Counted from the first letter of the stretch, positions 17,072 to 27,217 are shown. The stretch: DNA of 60,066 nucleotides from an uncultured Anaerolineae bacterium (GCA_903822545.1 CAIJPN010000007.1:1-60066); one strand, 5' to 3'. A program made the numbers and translations. The notes: generated by a model from the letters alone, not told the origin.

Positions 17072-17102
17072 AAAGGCGAACAGGGGTTACCTGTTCGCCT
17101 TT
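17072..17102. terminator. Hairpin between malE and malF (partial terminator or mRNA stabiliser)
   Basis: A perfect 13-bp stem (AAAGGCGAACAGG 17072-17084, complement 17090-17102, loop of five). On the minus strand, the direction of the operon, the downstream tract is only TTTCTCTTACG, so termination should be incomplete. Such elements commonly keep binding-protein mRNA in excess over the permeases. Confidence 0.75.
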
Positions 17103-17118
17103 TTTGTATTACCAGGGA

Positions 17119-18297
17119 TTACTTCTTGGCGCCTTCGGTGCCTTTGGCAATCCATTCGGCGGGAGCAACGCCCTTTTCGTAAACTTCATCGGTGCCGCAG
17201 AAGTTGCCCCAGTACTTGGCCATCTGGGCGTCCTGCGGGCGGACGGTGTTGCCGGAATTGACGGCATCGAGGAAGGACTTGAGCAGAGGATCGGTCACTT
17301 CCACATCGGTGCGAGCCGGGATATGGGCAGCGTCGGCCATCATGATCGCCTGGGCAGATTTGCCGGTCAGGTAGAGCGCAACTTCGAGGGCAGCGGCCTG
17401 GTTCTTGCTATTGGGGTTGAAGTAGTAGCCATCAACACCGAGCAGCGGGGTGGCAGCGCCAGCGGGGCCAGCGGGCAGCGGGGCTACGCCGAGTTTGTCA
17501 CCGAGAGCGGCTTTGTAGTCGCCCATCGCCCAGTTACCATTGGTGATGAAAGCCATCTTGCCTTCTTTGAAGGGAGCCAGGCCGTCGCCATCATTCTTGG
17601 GCCAGCCATTGGTCTTGGCAATCTGGTACAGGTCATTCAGGTAGGTCATAGCATCAGCCATGCCATTGCCCTGATCGGTGACGAAGTTGAACTTGTCATC
17701 GAAGACTTTGCCGCCGAAGCCGCTGAAGAAGCCCCACGAGTGGTAGCAGTTGAAGACGATAACGCCAGGGGTGCCACCTTCCATGAGGGCCTTGAGTTCC
17801 TCAGTGGTCTTGGGGGCGCCGTTGGGCAGCATTTCTTTGTTGTACCAGAGTTCCACGGCCTTAAGGGATTCGGGAATACCGTACAGTTTGCCACCAACGC
17901 TCATGCCTTCAACGGCGGCCTTGGAATAGCTGCCGAGTTTGCCATCAGCAAGGGTGGTGATGTCAGCAACCAGGCCGGCGCGGGCATCGTCACCGAGTGA
18001 GTCATTCGGGGCGACGAACATGTCTGGGCCACCACCGGCAGCAACGTCGGTGCGATATTTGTTGTAAATATCGTTGAACGGAACCTGCAACACATTGATT
18101 TTGATGTTGGGCAGGTCGGTTTCAGCCTGTTTGAGCACTTTAGCCAGGGCAGCTTCTTCAGCAGATCCGGTGGCATAAGCGTGCCAGAAGGTTACTTCGC
18201 CTTTTGTGGTAGATGCGCCGCCGCCACCACAAGCTGCAAGAGCGAAGGATGCGATCAGCATAAGGCTGACCAGAACTAACAGGGACTTCTTCATCAT
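17119..18297 (-). CDS. malE: Sugar ABC transporter substrate-binding lipoprotein, MalE type
   Basis: A 392-residue solute-binding protein of family 1. The N-terminus is a lipoprotein signal (MMKKSLLVLVSLMLIASFAL, then AAC with lipidated C23, followed by GGGG). The mature part has the family pattern GEVTFWHAYATGSAEE, then GGPDMFVAPND, GIPESLKAVELWYNKEML, FKEGKMAFITNGNWAMGDYK and LLGVDGYYFNPNSKNQAAALE. It would capture maltodextrin outside the membrane and hand it to MalF/MalG. An AAGGAG ribosome site precedes the start. No malK/msmX ATPase is encoded in the operon, so a shared multi-sugar ATPase elsewhere is implied. A short inverted repeat (AGAAGC/GCTTCT at 18318-18333) lies just upstream. 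Confidence 0.92.
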   Translation of the reverse strand: MMKKSLLVLVSLMLIASFALAACGGGGASTTKGEVTFWHAYATGSAEEAALAKVLKQAETDLPNIKINVLQVPFNDIYNKYRTDVAAGGGPDMFVAPNDSLGDDARAGLVADITTLADGKLGSYSKAAVEGMSVGGKLYGIPESLKAVELWYNKEMLPNGAPKTTEELKALMEGGTPGVIVFNCYHSWGFFSGFGGKVFDDKFNFVTDQGNGMADAMTYLNDLYQIAKTNGWPKNDGDGLAPFKEGKMAFITNGNWAMGDYKAALGDKLGVAPLPAGPAGAATPLLGVDGYYFNPNSKNQAAALEVALYLTGKSAQAIMMADAAHIPARTDVEVTDPLLKSFLDAVNSGNTVRPQDAQMAKYWGNFCGTDEVYEKGVAPAEWIAKGTEGAKK

Positions 18298-18394
18298 TTT
18301 CTCCTTATATGATTTTGAGAAGCACGCGCTTCTTCATAACAAAAGTAGGGTGATACCAAAATGGGGGAGGTTGAGTTGATGAACACAATGGGGG

Positions 18395-19630
18395 TTACTT
18401 CGCCTCCTTTTGTTCTGCAACCTGGTGTAACGCAATTGATAAGGCTCGCACAACAGCGCCCATACTGGATGATCGTCTGCGCAGGACGGCTGTATTGATT
18501 TTAACAGTCTGCGCTGCTGCGGGTAAACTGCGACGGTGAACAATGTCACGAATCGGTTGCAGCAAGAGATCGCCGATTTGGGAAACCCCGCCTCCAACGA
18601 TGACCATGCGAGGGTTGAAGATGTTGATCAACCCGGCGATGGCGATGCCGAGATAAGTCCCGGCGCGGGCAATGATTTGCTGTGAAACCAGGTCTCCCCG
18701 GCGGGCAGCCGCAGCAACATCGCGGGCGCTCAGTTCTTCCACCGGGCCCATGTTAGACAGCAGGGTGCGCTGGCCTTTCATCACGGCTTCACGCGCCTGT
18801 CTGGCTATGGCTTTCCCGCCAGCCAGGGCCTCGAGACAACCCGCATTGCCACAATCACACAGGGGGCCATTCTCGTCAATAGTCAGGTGCCCGATTTCAC
18901 CAGCGGAACCGGTTGCCCCATGATAGATTTGTCCATTTAGCAAGAGCCCCGCGCCGATACCCGAACCGACTTTGATGAATGCCAAATCGCTTTCACCGCG
19001 TCCGGCACCGTAAGCCCACTCGCCCAAGACGCCCAGTTCGGCATCGTTATTCAGCGAAATTGGACGGCCCCATTTGCGTTCCAATGCCTGGCGAATGGGG
19101 TAGCCATCCCACCCGGGCATGATCGGCGGAGCCAGCACAATGCCCGGCTCACTGACGATCGGGCCGGGAACTCCCAAACCGATGGCCTGGATGCGATCCA
19201 GACTCAGGTCATTTTTTTCGATTAACTCAAAGAGCAGCGCTTCGGCCTGGGCCAGGCAGGGTTCAGGCCCCTGGGTAATATCGAATGGGATTTCTACCTC
19301 ATCCAGTACCTGCGCAGAAAAATCGGCCAGGGCCACAGTCAGGTGTGATGCACCCATATCGATGCCGACAACATAGCCACGCTTGGAATTAATTTCGAGG
19401 ATAATTGGGGGACGCCCGCTTTGCCCATTGCGCGATTCGGTTTCACGGACAACATCATTTTCCAGCAAGTCATTGACAATGGCGGTCATGGCTGCGCGGC
19501 TCAGTTCCATTCGCAATGCCAGTTCCGCACGAGAAATACCGCCAGGCGTGAATCGGATTAAATCCAATACGGCATGTTTGTTAAGGTTCTTAACATTCTG
19601 AGAGAATAAAGGCCAGAAAAATTGGCTCAA
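18395..19630 (-). CDS. ROK-family transcriptional repressor (XylR/NagC type)
   Basis: A 411-residue regulator with an N-terminal winged helix (about 13-75: NLNKHAVLDLIRF, ISRAELALRMELSRAAMTAIVNDLLE, then GRPP) and a ROK sugar-kinase-like domain (VVGIDMGASHLTVAL near 88; GLGVPGP near 151; zinc site H248 plus C258, C260, C265 in CDCGNAGC). It probably senses a sugar and represses the following malEFG-GH13 genes. The start is uncertain: 19630 is TTG with no good ribosome site. An AAAGGAG 31 bp further upstream has no in-frame ATG/GTG/TTG behind it, so a non-standard start or a sequence error is possible. Confidence 0.88.
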   Translation of the reverse strand: MSQFFWPLFSQNVKNLNKHAVLDLIRFTPGGISRAELALRMELSRAAMTAIVNDLLENDVVRETESRNGQSGRPPIILEINSKRGYVVGIDMGASHLTVALADFSAQVLDEVEIPFDITQGPEPCLAQAEALLFELIEKNDLSLDRIQAIGLGVPGPIVSEPGIVLAPPIMPGWDGYPIRQALERKWGRPISLNNDAELGVLGEWAYGAGRGESDLAFIKVGSGIGAGLLLNGQIYHGATGSAGEIGHLTIDENGPLCDCGNAGCLEALAGGKAIARQAREAVMKGQRTLLSNMGPVEELSARDVAAAARRGDLVSQQIIARAGTYLGIAIAGLINIFNPRMVIVGGGVSQIGDLLLQPIRDIVHRRSLPAAAQTVKINTAVLRRRSSSMGAVVRALSIALHQVAEQKEAK

Positions 19631-19729
19631 AGCACGCCATCCTGCCGAAAAATGCGGTATTTACTCCTTTATGATAAACAGACTCTTATTGTTTGTCAAG
19701 TCTTCTAACAATGTATCCGCAGTTTGTAA

Positions 19730-19767
19730 CTAAACAAATCTATTTATTTGTCCCGAAATTTGTTTAG
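19730..19767 (-). promoter_or_regulatory. Candidate ROK operator (inverted CTAAACAAAT repeat)
   Basis: A perfect 10-bp inverted repeat, CTAAACAAAT at 19730-19739 and ATTTGTTTAG at 19758-19767, lies about 100 bp upstream of the ROK regulator start. Further half-sites nearby resemble it (TGTTTGTC at 19690-19697; AGTTTGTAACTAAAC overlapping the left arm). Known NagC/XylR-type operators use TTTGTTTA-like half-sites, so autoregulation is likely. The site is not repeated in front of malE as far as I can see. Confidence 0.55.
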
Positions 19768-19818
19768 ACTTCATCATTCTAGCACGCCAGGATTGTGAAT
19801 TCAAGCACAACCAGGATG

Positions 19819-19858
19819 AAAAAAGACAGCCACCTTTCGATGTGACTGTCTTTTTTTT
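19819..19858. terminator. Intrinsic terminator of enolase, active in both directions
   Basis: AAAAAAGACAGCCAC pairs with GTGACTGTCTTTTTT (one wobble pair, 8-base loop), giving T-runs on both strands. On the minus strand it ends enolase transcription before the ROK promoter region. Confidence 0.8.
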
Positions 19859-19874
19859 GTGAGGGATTGCTAAA

Positions 19875-22001
<2,127 letters not shown>

Positions 22002-22013
22002 CCTGTTTTTAAA

Positions 22014-22169
22014 TAACCCAAGTTGCTACCTTGATATGTCAAACTGCCTTTTTGCAAGGAGTTCCCTCACCCCGGCCCTCTCCCAAAGGGAGAGGGGGTA
22101 ATTCCCTTCCCCCGCCGGGGGAAGGGCCAGGGATGAGGGCGATTGCGCCAAAGGTAGCAACTTGAGTTA
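22014..22169. repeat. MITE-like nested palindromic element
   Basis: About 156 bp bounded by an inverted repeat: TAACCCAAGTTGCTACCTT at 22014-22032 and its complement at 22151-22169 (18 of 19 matching, 14 contiguous). Inside are further palindromes (CCCTCTCCC with GGGAGAGGG; CCCTTCCCCC with GGGGGAAGGG; CCCTCA..C with ..TGAGGG). No ORF of transposase type is present. The core resembles the element at 27115-27207. It fills the gap between plsC and the methyltransferase gene. Confidence 0.7.
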
Positions 22170-22244
22170 AATACCTTTTTGCAGGCGAGTCCACATACGT
22201 TACAATCAGGGGAAATGCCACGGTAGGCTCGGATACCAGAATCA

Positions 22245-23351
22245 ATGACCTTATCAAATACTGTTCCATCCATGCCGGATTTGCCACTCGACCAGATATT
22301 GCGGGGCGATTGTATTGAGATTCTCAATTCCCTGCCCGCAAACTCTGCGGACCTGGTGTTTGCCGACCCACCCTATAACCTGCAACTCCAAAACGAGCTT
22401 TATCGCCCCAACCAGACCAAAGTTGATGCAGTAACCGATGGTTGGGACAAATTTGGTAGTTTTGCCGAGTATGACGATTTCACCCGCCAGTGGCTCTCGG
22501 CCTGCCGCCGCGTGCTCAAAGATACTGGCACGCTGTGGGTTATTGGTTCATATCATAACATTTATCGTGTCGGCACGATTTTGCAAGATCTGGGATACTG
22601 GATCCTGAACGATATAATCTGGATTAAAACCAACCCAATGCCTAATTTCCGTGGGGTGCGATTCACCAATGCCCATGAGACACTCATCTGGGCGCAAAAA
22701 AAGCAGGGCGCAAAGTACACTTTCAACCATCACACCATGAAGTCGCTCAACGATGACCTGCAAATGCGTTCCGATTGGACTCTGCCCATTTGCTCGGGTG
22801 GCGAAAGAGTCAGGGTCAACGGCGAAAAAGGCCATGCCACGCAAAAACCCGAAGGGCTGTTGTATCGCATCGTTTTGTCGAGCAGCAATCCGGGGGACGT
22901 TGTGCTCGATCCGTTTTTCGGGTCAGGCACGACCGGGGCGGTGGCAAAAAAGCTGCGGCGCAGGTGGATCGGAATCGAGCGGGATGAAAAATATATCCAA
23001 CTGGCGCAGGATCGTATCTCTCGCGTGGAACCAGTCCCCGATTCCGCCCTGGGATCTGCCGACCCGCGCAAACAGCCGCGCCTGCCCTTTGGGGCGCTGC
23101 TCGAAGCTGGCCTGCTCCAGCCGGGACAAACCCTGTGGTTTGCGAAAGACTCTTCGGTGCAGGCTGTTGTGCTGGTTGACGGGAAAATCCGCTGCGGCGA
23201 ATCTGTCAACTCCATCCACGGTATGGCAAAAAGCCTGTCGGGCGCACCTGCCAACGGCTGGGACTGGTGGCTGTACGAGGACGAATACGGCCAGAAAGCG
23301 CCTCTTGACCAATTGCGCCAGATTTTACGTACCCGTAACGCACATTTATAG
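22245..23351 (+). CDS. ccrM: CcrM-type orphan adenine DNA methyltransferase (predicted GANTC)
   Basis: A 368-residue beta-class N6-adenine methyltransferase. The catalytic motif IV (FADPPYNLQL, DPPY at 41-44) comes before motif I (LDPFFGSGTTG at 222-231), the beta order. Blocks such as KVDAVTDGWDKF, WVIGSYHNIYRVG, NPMPNFRGVRF, NAHETLIWA and HATQKPEGLLYR match Caulobacter CcrM closely. The CcrM C-terminal module is also there (PFGALLEAGLLQPGQTLW through SIHGMAKSLSGAPANGWDWW), which small HinfI-like enzymes lack. No restriction enzyme is adjacent. An alternative start is ATG 22272; neither start has a clear ribosome site. A GAATC site lies at 22239-22243, one base before ATG 22245. Confidence 0.93.
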   Translation: MTLSNTVPSMPDLPLDQILRGDCIEILNSLPANSADLVFADPPYNLQLQNELYRPNQTKVDAVTDGWDKFGSFAEYDDFTRQWLSACRRVLKDTGTLWVIGSYHNIYRVGTILQDLGYWILNDIIWIKTNPMPNFRGVRFTNAHETLIWAQKKQGAKYTFNHHTMKSLNDDLQMRSDWTLPICSGGERVRVNGEKGHATQKPEGLLYRIVLSSSNPGDVVLDPFFGSGTTGAVAKKLRRRWIGIERDEKYIQLAQDRISRVEPVPDSALGSADPRKQPRLPFGALLEAGLLQPGQTLWFAKDSSVQAVVLVDGKIRCGESVNSIHGMAKSLSGAPANGWDWWLYEDEYGQKAPLDQLRQILRTRNAHL

Positions 23352-23378
23352 TTTTGCGTTACGATTTCCAAGGACAGA

Positions 23379-25157
23379 ATGCAACGATCATCCATCACTG
23401 CACGAAGATTTCTTTTCGGGGGATTTGCGCTGGTATTTATCTCGCTTTTGCTCTCCGGTTGGGTGATGCAGCCATCCGCCGGGCCGGCGTTTTCGGCTAA
23501 CAAAGGCGAAACGCCTGAGCCAACTGAATCCCGGGAACCAATCCCTACCTCCATTGCCGCAAACCTGGACAAACCCGTGCTACCCGAAAACCCGACCCTT
23601 GCCGATAAAGGCGCGCAGGTGTTCTGGTGGTATTGCATGGCATGTCATGGCAATAAGGGCCAGGGCCTGACCGATGAATGGCGAGAATCCGCCTTTGGCG
23701 AAGATATGAACTGCTGGGTTTCGCGTTGCCATGCCAGCAACCACCCGCCAGAAGGTTTCGAGTTCCCGCGCCAGGTGCCGCAGGTGATTGGCGCGAACAC
23801 ACTGCGCCGATTCACCACGGCCGCCGATTTGAAGGAATATCTTAAAGCCACCATGCCCTGGTGGGCCCCTGGCTTGCTGACGGAAGATGAATCCTGGCAG
23901 TTGACGGCCTTTTTGCTGCGAGAGAATGGATCACTGCTGCCAGGAGATGATTTTGACCCACAAAATGCTGCCAGCGTGCCAGTACACCTGCTGGTAAAAT
24001 CCAAAAGCGCCGATACCGGTTTTGCTTACATCCTGGCAGGCGCGCTTGGGTTGGCAATCTTGACGATTTTGGCGGGAAACTCCCTGAAAGGTGAACCTGT
24101 GACTGAGTCCCCACGAACCGGGCCGCGCCCCAGCTTTTTCCACCATCTCCACCCACCCACCATCCCGCTGCCACAGGCACGCTGGCGTTACACCCTCGGC
24201 GCAGGCGGGCTGGCGGTTTTCCTGTCTGTGGTACTGGTTATCACCGGCGTCCTGGAGATGTTTTTCTACATTCCCACGCCAGATCAGGCCGGCATGTCCA
24301 TTCAGACCATCACCTTTGAAGTGCCGTTTGGCGCCCTGGTGCGCGGGATCCACTTTTGGGCGGCGCAGGCACTGGTGGTGGTGTTGGTTATCCACCTTGT
24401 GCGCGTGATCTTCACTGGCGCATTCGTCCCGCCGCGTCGTTTCAACTACATTTTGGGAATCATTCTGCTGGTGCTGACCCTGCTAATGAACTTCACTGGC
24501 TACGTTCTGCGTTGGGATGAAGGCATCCGCTGGGCGCTGGTTGTGGGCACCAACCTGTTGAATACTATCCCGCTGGTGGGAGAGCAAATCTATGGATTTG
24601 TGGTAGGTGGGGCTTCCCCAGGGCTCGCCACGCTGACACGGTTTTACGCCTGGCACATCTTTGGCCTGACCCTGGCAATTGCCTTCCTGATTGGATGGCA
24701 CATCTTCCGCGTGCGGCGCGATGGCGGCATTGCTGCACCCATCCCGGAGCTGCGCCCCGACCCAAGCCGGATCACCCGCTTTGAGTTGGTACGCCGCGAA
24801 GTGCTGGCGATGTTGCTCGCCACCTTTGCCTTGATCCTGGCCGGATTATTCCTCCCGGCCCCACTTTCCGCCCCAATTTTCGATGCCAGCGCTGGCGCTC
24901 CACTGCAAGATGTGCGCGCACCCTGGTTCTTCCTGTGGGTGCAGCAACTTCTCCGCTTTGGCGATGCCTTCTGGCTGGGAGTCTTCGTTCCGCTGGCACT
25001 GGTGGCCGTTTTCGTGGCCATTCCTTATCTTTTCCCGCGCATCCCTGAAGAACAAAAGGGACGCTGGTTCCCGCGTGCCGGGCTGGCTGCCCAGATTATC
25101 ACTGCTGTCGCCATCCTGGGCTGGCTGGCGCTGACTATTTTGGAGTTATTGCGATAA
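23379..25157 (+). CDS. Fused cytochrome c - cytochrome b6 - subunit IV protein of a quinol:electron acceptor complex
   Basis: A 592-residue protein with three parts. Residues 1-210 carry one membrane helix (10-30) and an exported cytochrome c domain with CMACH at 86-90 (heme c) and a likely Met ligand M159; a second CWVSRCH (C112, C117, H118) is a CX4CH motif of unclear use. Residues about 255-450 are cytochrome b with heme-b histidines H325/H339 and H426/H441; the 14 and 15 spacing is that of b6 rather than mitochondrial b. Residues 465-592 are a subunit-IV-like region with three helices, where the Qo PEWY motif reads APWF (514-517). It overlaps the Rieske gene by one base. The complex would oxidise menaquinol. 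Confidence 0.88.
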   Translation: MQRSSITARRFLFGGFALVFISLLLSGWVMQPSAGPAFSANKGETPEPTESREPIPTSIAANLDKPVLPENPTLADKGAQVFWWYCMACHGNKGQGLTDEWRESAFGEDMNCWVSRCHASNHPPEGFEFPRQVPQVIGANTLRRFTTAADLKEYLKATMPWWAPGLLTEDESWQLTAFLLRENGSLLPGDDFDPQNAASVPVHLLVKSKSADTGFAYILAGALGLAILTILAGNSLKGEPVTESPRTGPRPSFFHHLHPPTIPLPQARWRYTLGAGGLAVFLSVVLVITGVLEMFFYIPTPDQAGMSIQTITFEVPFGALVRGIHFWAAQALVVVLVIHLVRVIFTGAFVPPRRFNYILGIILLVLTLLMNFTGYVLRWDEGIRWALVVGTNLLNTIPLVGEQIYGFVVGGASPGLATLTRFYAWHIFGLTLAIAFLIGWHIFRVRRDGGIAAPIPELRPDPSRITRFELVRREVLAMLLATFALILAGLFLPAPLSAPIFDASAGAPLQDVRAPWFFLWVQQLLRFGDAFWLGVFVPLALVAVFVAIPYLFPRIPEEQKGRWFPRAGLAAQIITAVAILGWLALTILELLR

Positions 25158-25576
25158 TGCCGAATCTTTCTCGCCGTGACGTTTTAAAATTGGCTTCTAA
25201 TGGGCTGCTCGGCTTGAGCGGATTGCTCGGACTGGGGGCATTGTTCCGTTTTTTGAGCTACCAACCCGCCCCGCCGCCGCCCAAACGATTCGAAGTGGGT
25301 GACCAGTCGCTGTATCTCCCCAACTCGCGGACGGTAATCACCGCCATTCCGGCGGTTCTAATTCGTATCGACCAGGATTTCACCGCTTTCAGCCTGGTTT
25401 GCACTCACCTGGGCTGCACAGTGGAATTAAAACCGGGCGAGTTCACCTGTCCATGTCACGGGTCACGGTATGACCTGCACACGGGCGCAGTCAAACAAGG
25501 CCCGGCCAGCAAAGCGCTCCAACCGCTCAAAGTCGAAGTTGAAGCGAGTGGGTTGGTGGTGATATTTAAGGGGTAG
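25157..25576 (+). CDS. Rieske iron-sulfur protein
   Basis: A 139-residue [2Fe-2S] protein that passes electrons from quinol to cytochrome c in the bc-type complex. It has a Tat-like N-terminus (SRRDVLK) and a hydrophobic helix (about 12-34) that may stay as the anchor. The cluster motifs are CTHLGC (ligands C82, H84; C87 in the disulfide) and CPCHGS (ligands C98, H101; C100 in the disulfide). The start overlaps the stop of the cytochrome gene (TAATG), so the two are translationally coupled. The protein is short but complete. The tatA gene at 33.0 kb may help export it. Confidence 0.95.
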   Translation: MPNLSRRDVLKLASNGLLGLSGLLGLGALFRFLSYQPAPPPPKRFEVGDQSLYLPNSRTVITAIPAVLIRIDQDFTAFSLVCTHLGCTVELKPGEFTCPCHGSRYDLHTGAVKQGPASKALQPLKVEVEASGLVVIFKG

Positions 25577-25949
25577 GCTGGCGTTTTTCCAGCAAGTGAT
25601 ACTCTGCCAGCTTGCGATCAGTGTACAGCGTAAAATCCGCCCCGGCGTTCTTGAAAAACGCCTCGATGTAGTCGTGTGAATGATCGTTTGGGTGAACCAG
25701 CATCACGGTGCGGGCTTTCTGGTTGATGCCCGGATTTTGCATATCATCATACACATACTTATAATTGCGGAAAACGGTATCCGTGTTGTGGCATTCGCTA
25801 AAATCCAGGAAAAACCGTTCGATATTTTTTTCCTTGCCGAGCGCGTGCGCTTCCAGGTTATATTTCACAGCCAGCTGGCGGTTGATCGTTCCAACCACTT
25901 TCAATACGATATATTTCCCATTATCTGAAACATTAATTGAATAAGACAT
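25566..25949 (-). CDS. Small STAS/SpoIIAA-like protein, function unknown
   Basis: A 127-residue soluble protein. It begins with a beta-strand, turn, strand pattern (YSINVSDNGKYIVLKVVGTINRQLAVKY), then FLDFSECHNTD, then VMLVHPNDHSHDYIEAFFKNAG. This alternating layout and the FLDFSE strand suggest a STAS or SpoIIAA-like fold, but I do not see a clear family signature or a phosphorylatable Ser in the usual place. It converges on the Rieske gene and overlaps its stop by 11 bp. It has no obvious operon partner. Confidence 0.55.
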   Translation of the reverse strand: MSYSINVSDNGKYIVLKVVGTINRQLAVKYNLEAHALGKEKNIERFFLDFSECHNTDTVFRNYKYVYDDMQNPGINQKARTVMLVHPNDHSHDYIEAFFKNAGADFTLYTDRKLAEYHLLEKRQPTP

Positions 25950-25974
25950 GGTTCACTCCATTGTGCAACATAGT

Positions 25975-26005
25975 AGGGCGGGTTTGGATAGAAAAGGCCC
26001 GCCCT
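25975..26005. repeat. GC hairpin between divergent genes
   Basis: AGGGCGGG at 25975-25982 pairs with CCCGCCCT at 25998-26005. It lies in the 160-bp gap between the divergent STAS-like and ABC genes. It has no T-run, so its role is unknown; similar GGGCGGG hairpins occur as dispersed repeats in many genomes. Confidence 0.4.
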
Positions 26006-26109
26006 ATATTTCATAATCGAAATTAATACACGCAGATGACAGCTTTATTGTACACAATTAAAGCTGGTTTCAACTCAGTTTTAAGAAATTTTGCCTGTAT
26101 ACTAAGATT

Positions 26110-27102
26110 ATGACCGCAATTTCCGTTTCCAATTTGCAAAAAACCTTCCAGACCAAGCGCAAAGCTGCCGGGTTAGGCGGCAGTGTACGCGCGCTCTTCC
26201 AGCCGGAGTACGCCACCGTCGAAGCGGTGCGCGGCCTGTCGTTCGAGATGGAGCAGGGCGAACTACTCGGGTTCATCGGCCCAAATGGGGCCGGGAAATC
26301 CACCACCATCAAAATCCTTACCGGAATTCTCCACCCGAATGGTGGCCAGGCCAGTGTGCTGGGTTTCACCCCCTGGAAAGAACGCCAGAAACTGGCCTTC
26401 CAGATTGGCACCGTTTTTGGGCAGCGCCCGCAGCTCTGGTATCACCTGCCCGCCATCGACACCTTCACCCTGTTTGGAAAAATCTATGAACTGGATGATG
26501 CTTTCACCAAAAAGCGCATCGCTTTTCTTACCGAAGCCTTTGAGATCGGAGATTTGCTCGAAACCCCCGTGCGTAAGCTCTCGCTCGGGCAGCGGATGCG
26601 CTGCGAGGTGGCTGCATCACTGCTCCACAAGCCGAAGCTGCTCCTGCTCGACGAGCCTTCCATCGGGCTGGATGTGGTCGCCAAACAACATATCCGTGAT
26701 GCCATTCGCACCATGAGCGCGGAAGAAGGTGTGGGCGTGCTGCTCACATCCCATGATGCCAGTGATCTCGAAGCCTTGTGTCACCGCGTCATCATCGTCA
26801 ATCACGGCCAGATTGTCTACCAGGATAAGGTTTCCAACCTGAAACGCAAATTCCTGACCCGCAAACTGGTGGAAGTGCGCTACGCCGAAGAAGTCGCCAA
26901 AAACTTTGCGCTGGAAGGCATGGAAACGCTCAAAACCGGCCGCTACGGTGTCAAGCTGACCTTTGACACGCGCCAAACCCCCGCCGACGCCGTCCTTTCG
27001 CGCCTATCCTCCGCCGGGACGCTGGTGGATATCACCATTTCTGACCCGCCGCTGGAAGAAGTGATTGCGATGATTTATGAACAAGCGCGGGAGGAAAAAT
27101 GA
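26110..27102 (+). CDS. ABC-2 type exporter, ATP-binding protein
   Basis: A 330-residue ATPase of the NatA/DrrA-like group. Walker A is GPNGAGKST at 57-65, the signature is LSLGQRMRCEVAASLL, Walker B is LLLLDEPSIGLD, and the switch His is in TSHDASDLE. The N-terminal insertion (KRKAAGLGGSVRALFQPEYATVEAV) is typical of the subgroup that pairs with DUF990-type permeases. The C-terminal 90 residues form a small regulatory domain. It stands first in a three-gene exporter operon with the permeases at 27218 and 28049. Substrate unknown; relatives export drugs, lipids or viologens. Confidence 0.92.
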   Translation: MTAISVSNLQKTFQTKRKAAGLGGSVRALFQPEYATVEAVRGLSFEMEQGELLGFIGPNGAGKSTTIKILTGILHPNGGQASVLGFTPWKERQKLAFQIGTVFGQRPQLWYHLPAIDTFTLFGKIYELDDAFTKKRIAFLTEAFEIGDLLETPVRKLSLGQRMRCEVAASLLHKPKLLLLDEPSIGLDVVAKQHIRDAIRTMSAEEGVGVLLTSHDASDLEALCHRVIIVNHGQIVYQDKVSNLKRKFLTRKLVEVRYAEEVAKNFALEGMETLKTGRYGVKLTFDTRQTPADAVLSRLSSAGTLVDITISDPPLEEVIAMIYEQAREEK

Positions 27103-27114
27103 AAGAACTTTTTT

Positions 27115-27207
27115 CCCTCACCCCCACCCCTCTCCCGGCGGGAGAGGGGCTTTTGGACAATGATTTCATAAGTCCCCTCCCCATCGGGGGAGGGCGGAGG
27201 GTGAGGG
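27115..27207. repeat. CCCTCACCC-type palindromic repeat
   Basis: The outer inverted repeat is CCCTCACCC at 27115-27123 and GGGTGAGGG at 27199-27207. Inside are CCCCTCTCCC/GGGAGAGGGG (27127-27136 and 27140-27149) and a second CCCCTCCCC/GGGGAGGG pair. It is inserted between two genes of the exporter operon and shares its style with the element at 22.0-22.2 kb. It is non-coding and probably mobile or propagated as a REP/MITE-like sequence. Confidence 0.65.
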
Positions 27208-27217
27208 TTGAATACCA

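Noticed and set aside
17104-18000. 298-codon ORF opposite malE
   Set aside because: Complementary-strand shadow of malE, whose motifs are clear; the apparent protein has no recognisable pattern.
22730-23638. 302-codon ORF opposite the methyltransferase gene
   Set aside because: Shadow frame crossing the end of ccrM and the start of the cytochrome gene; no start signal.
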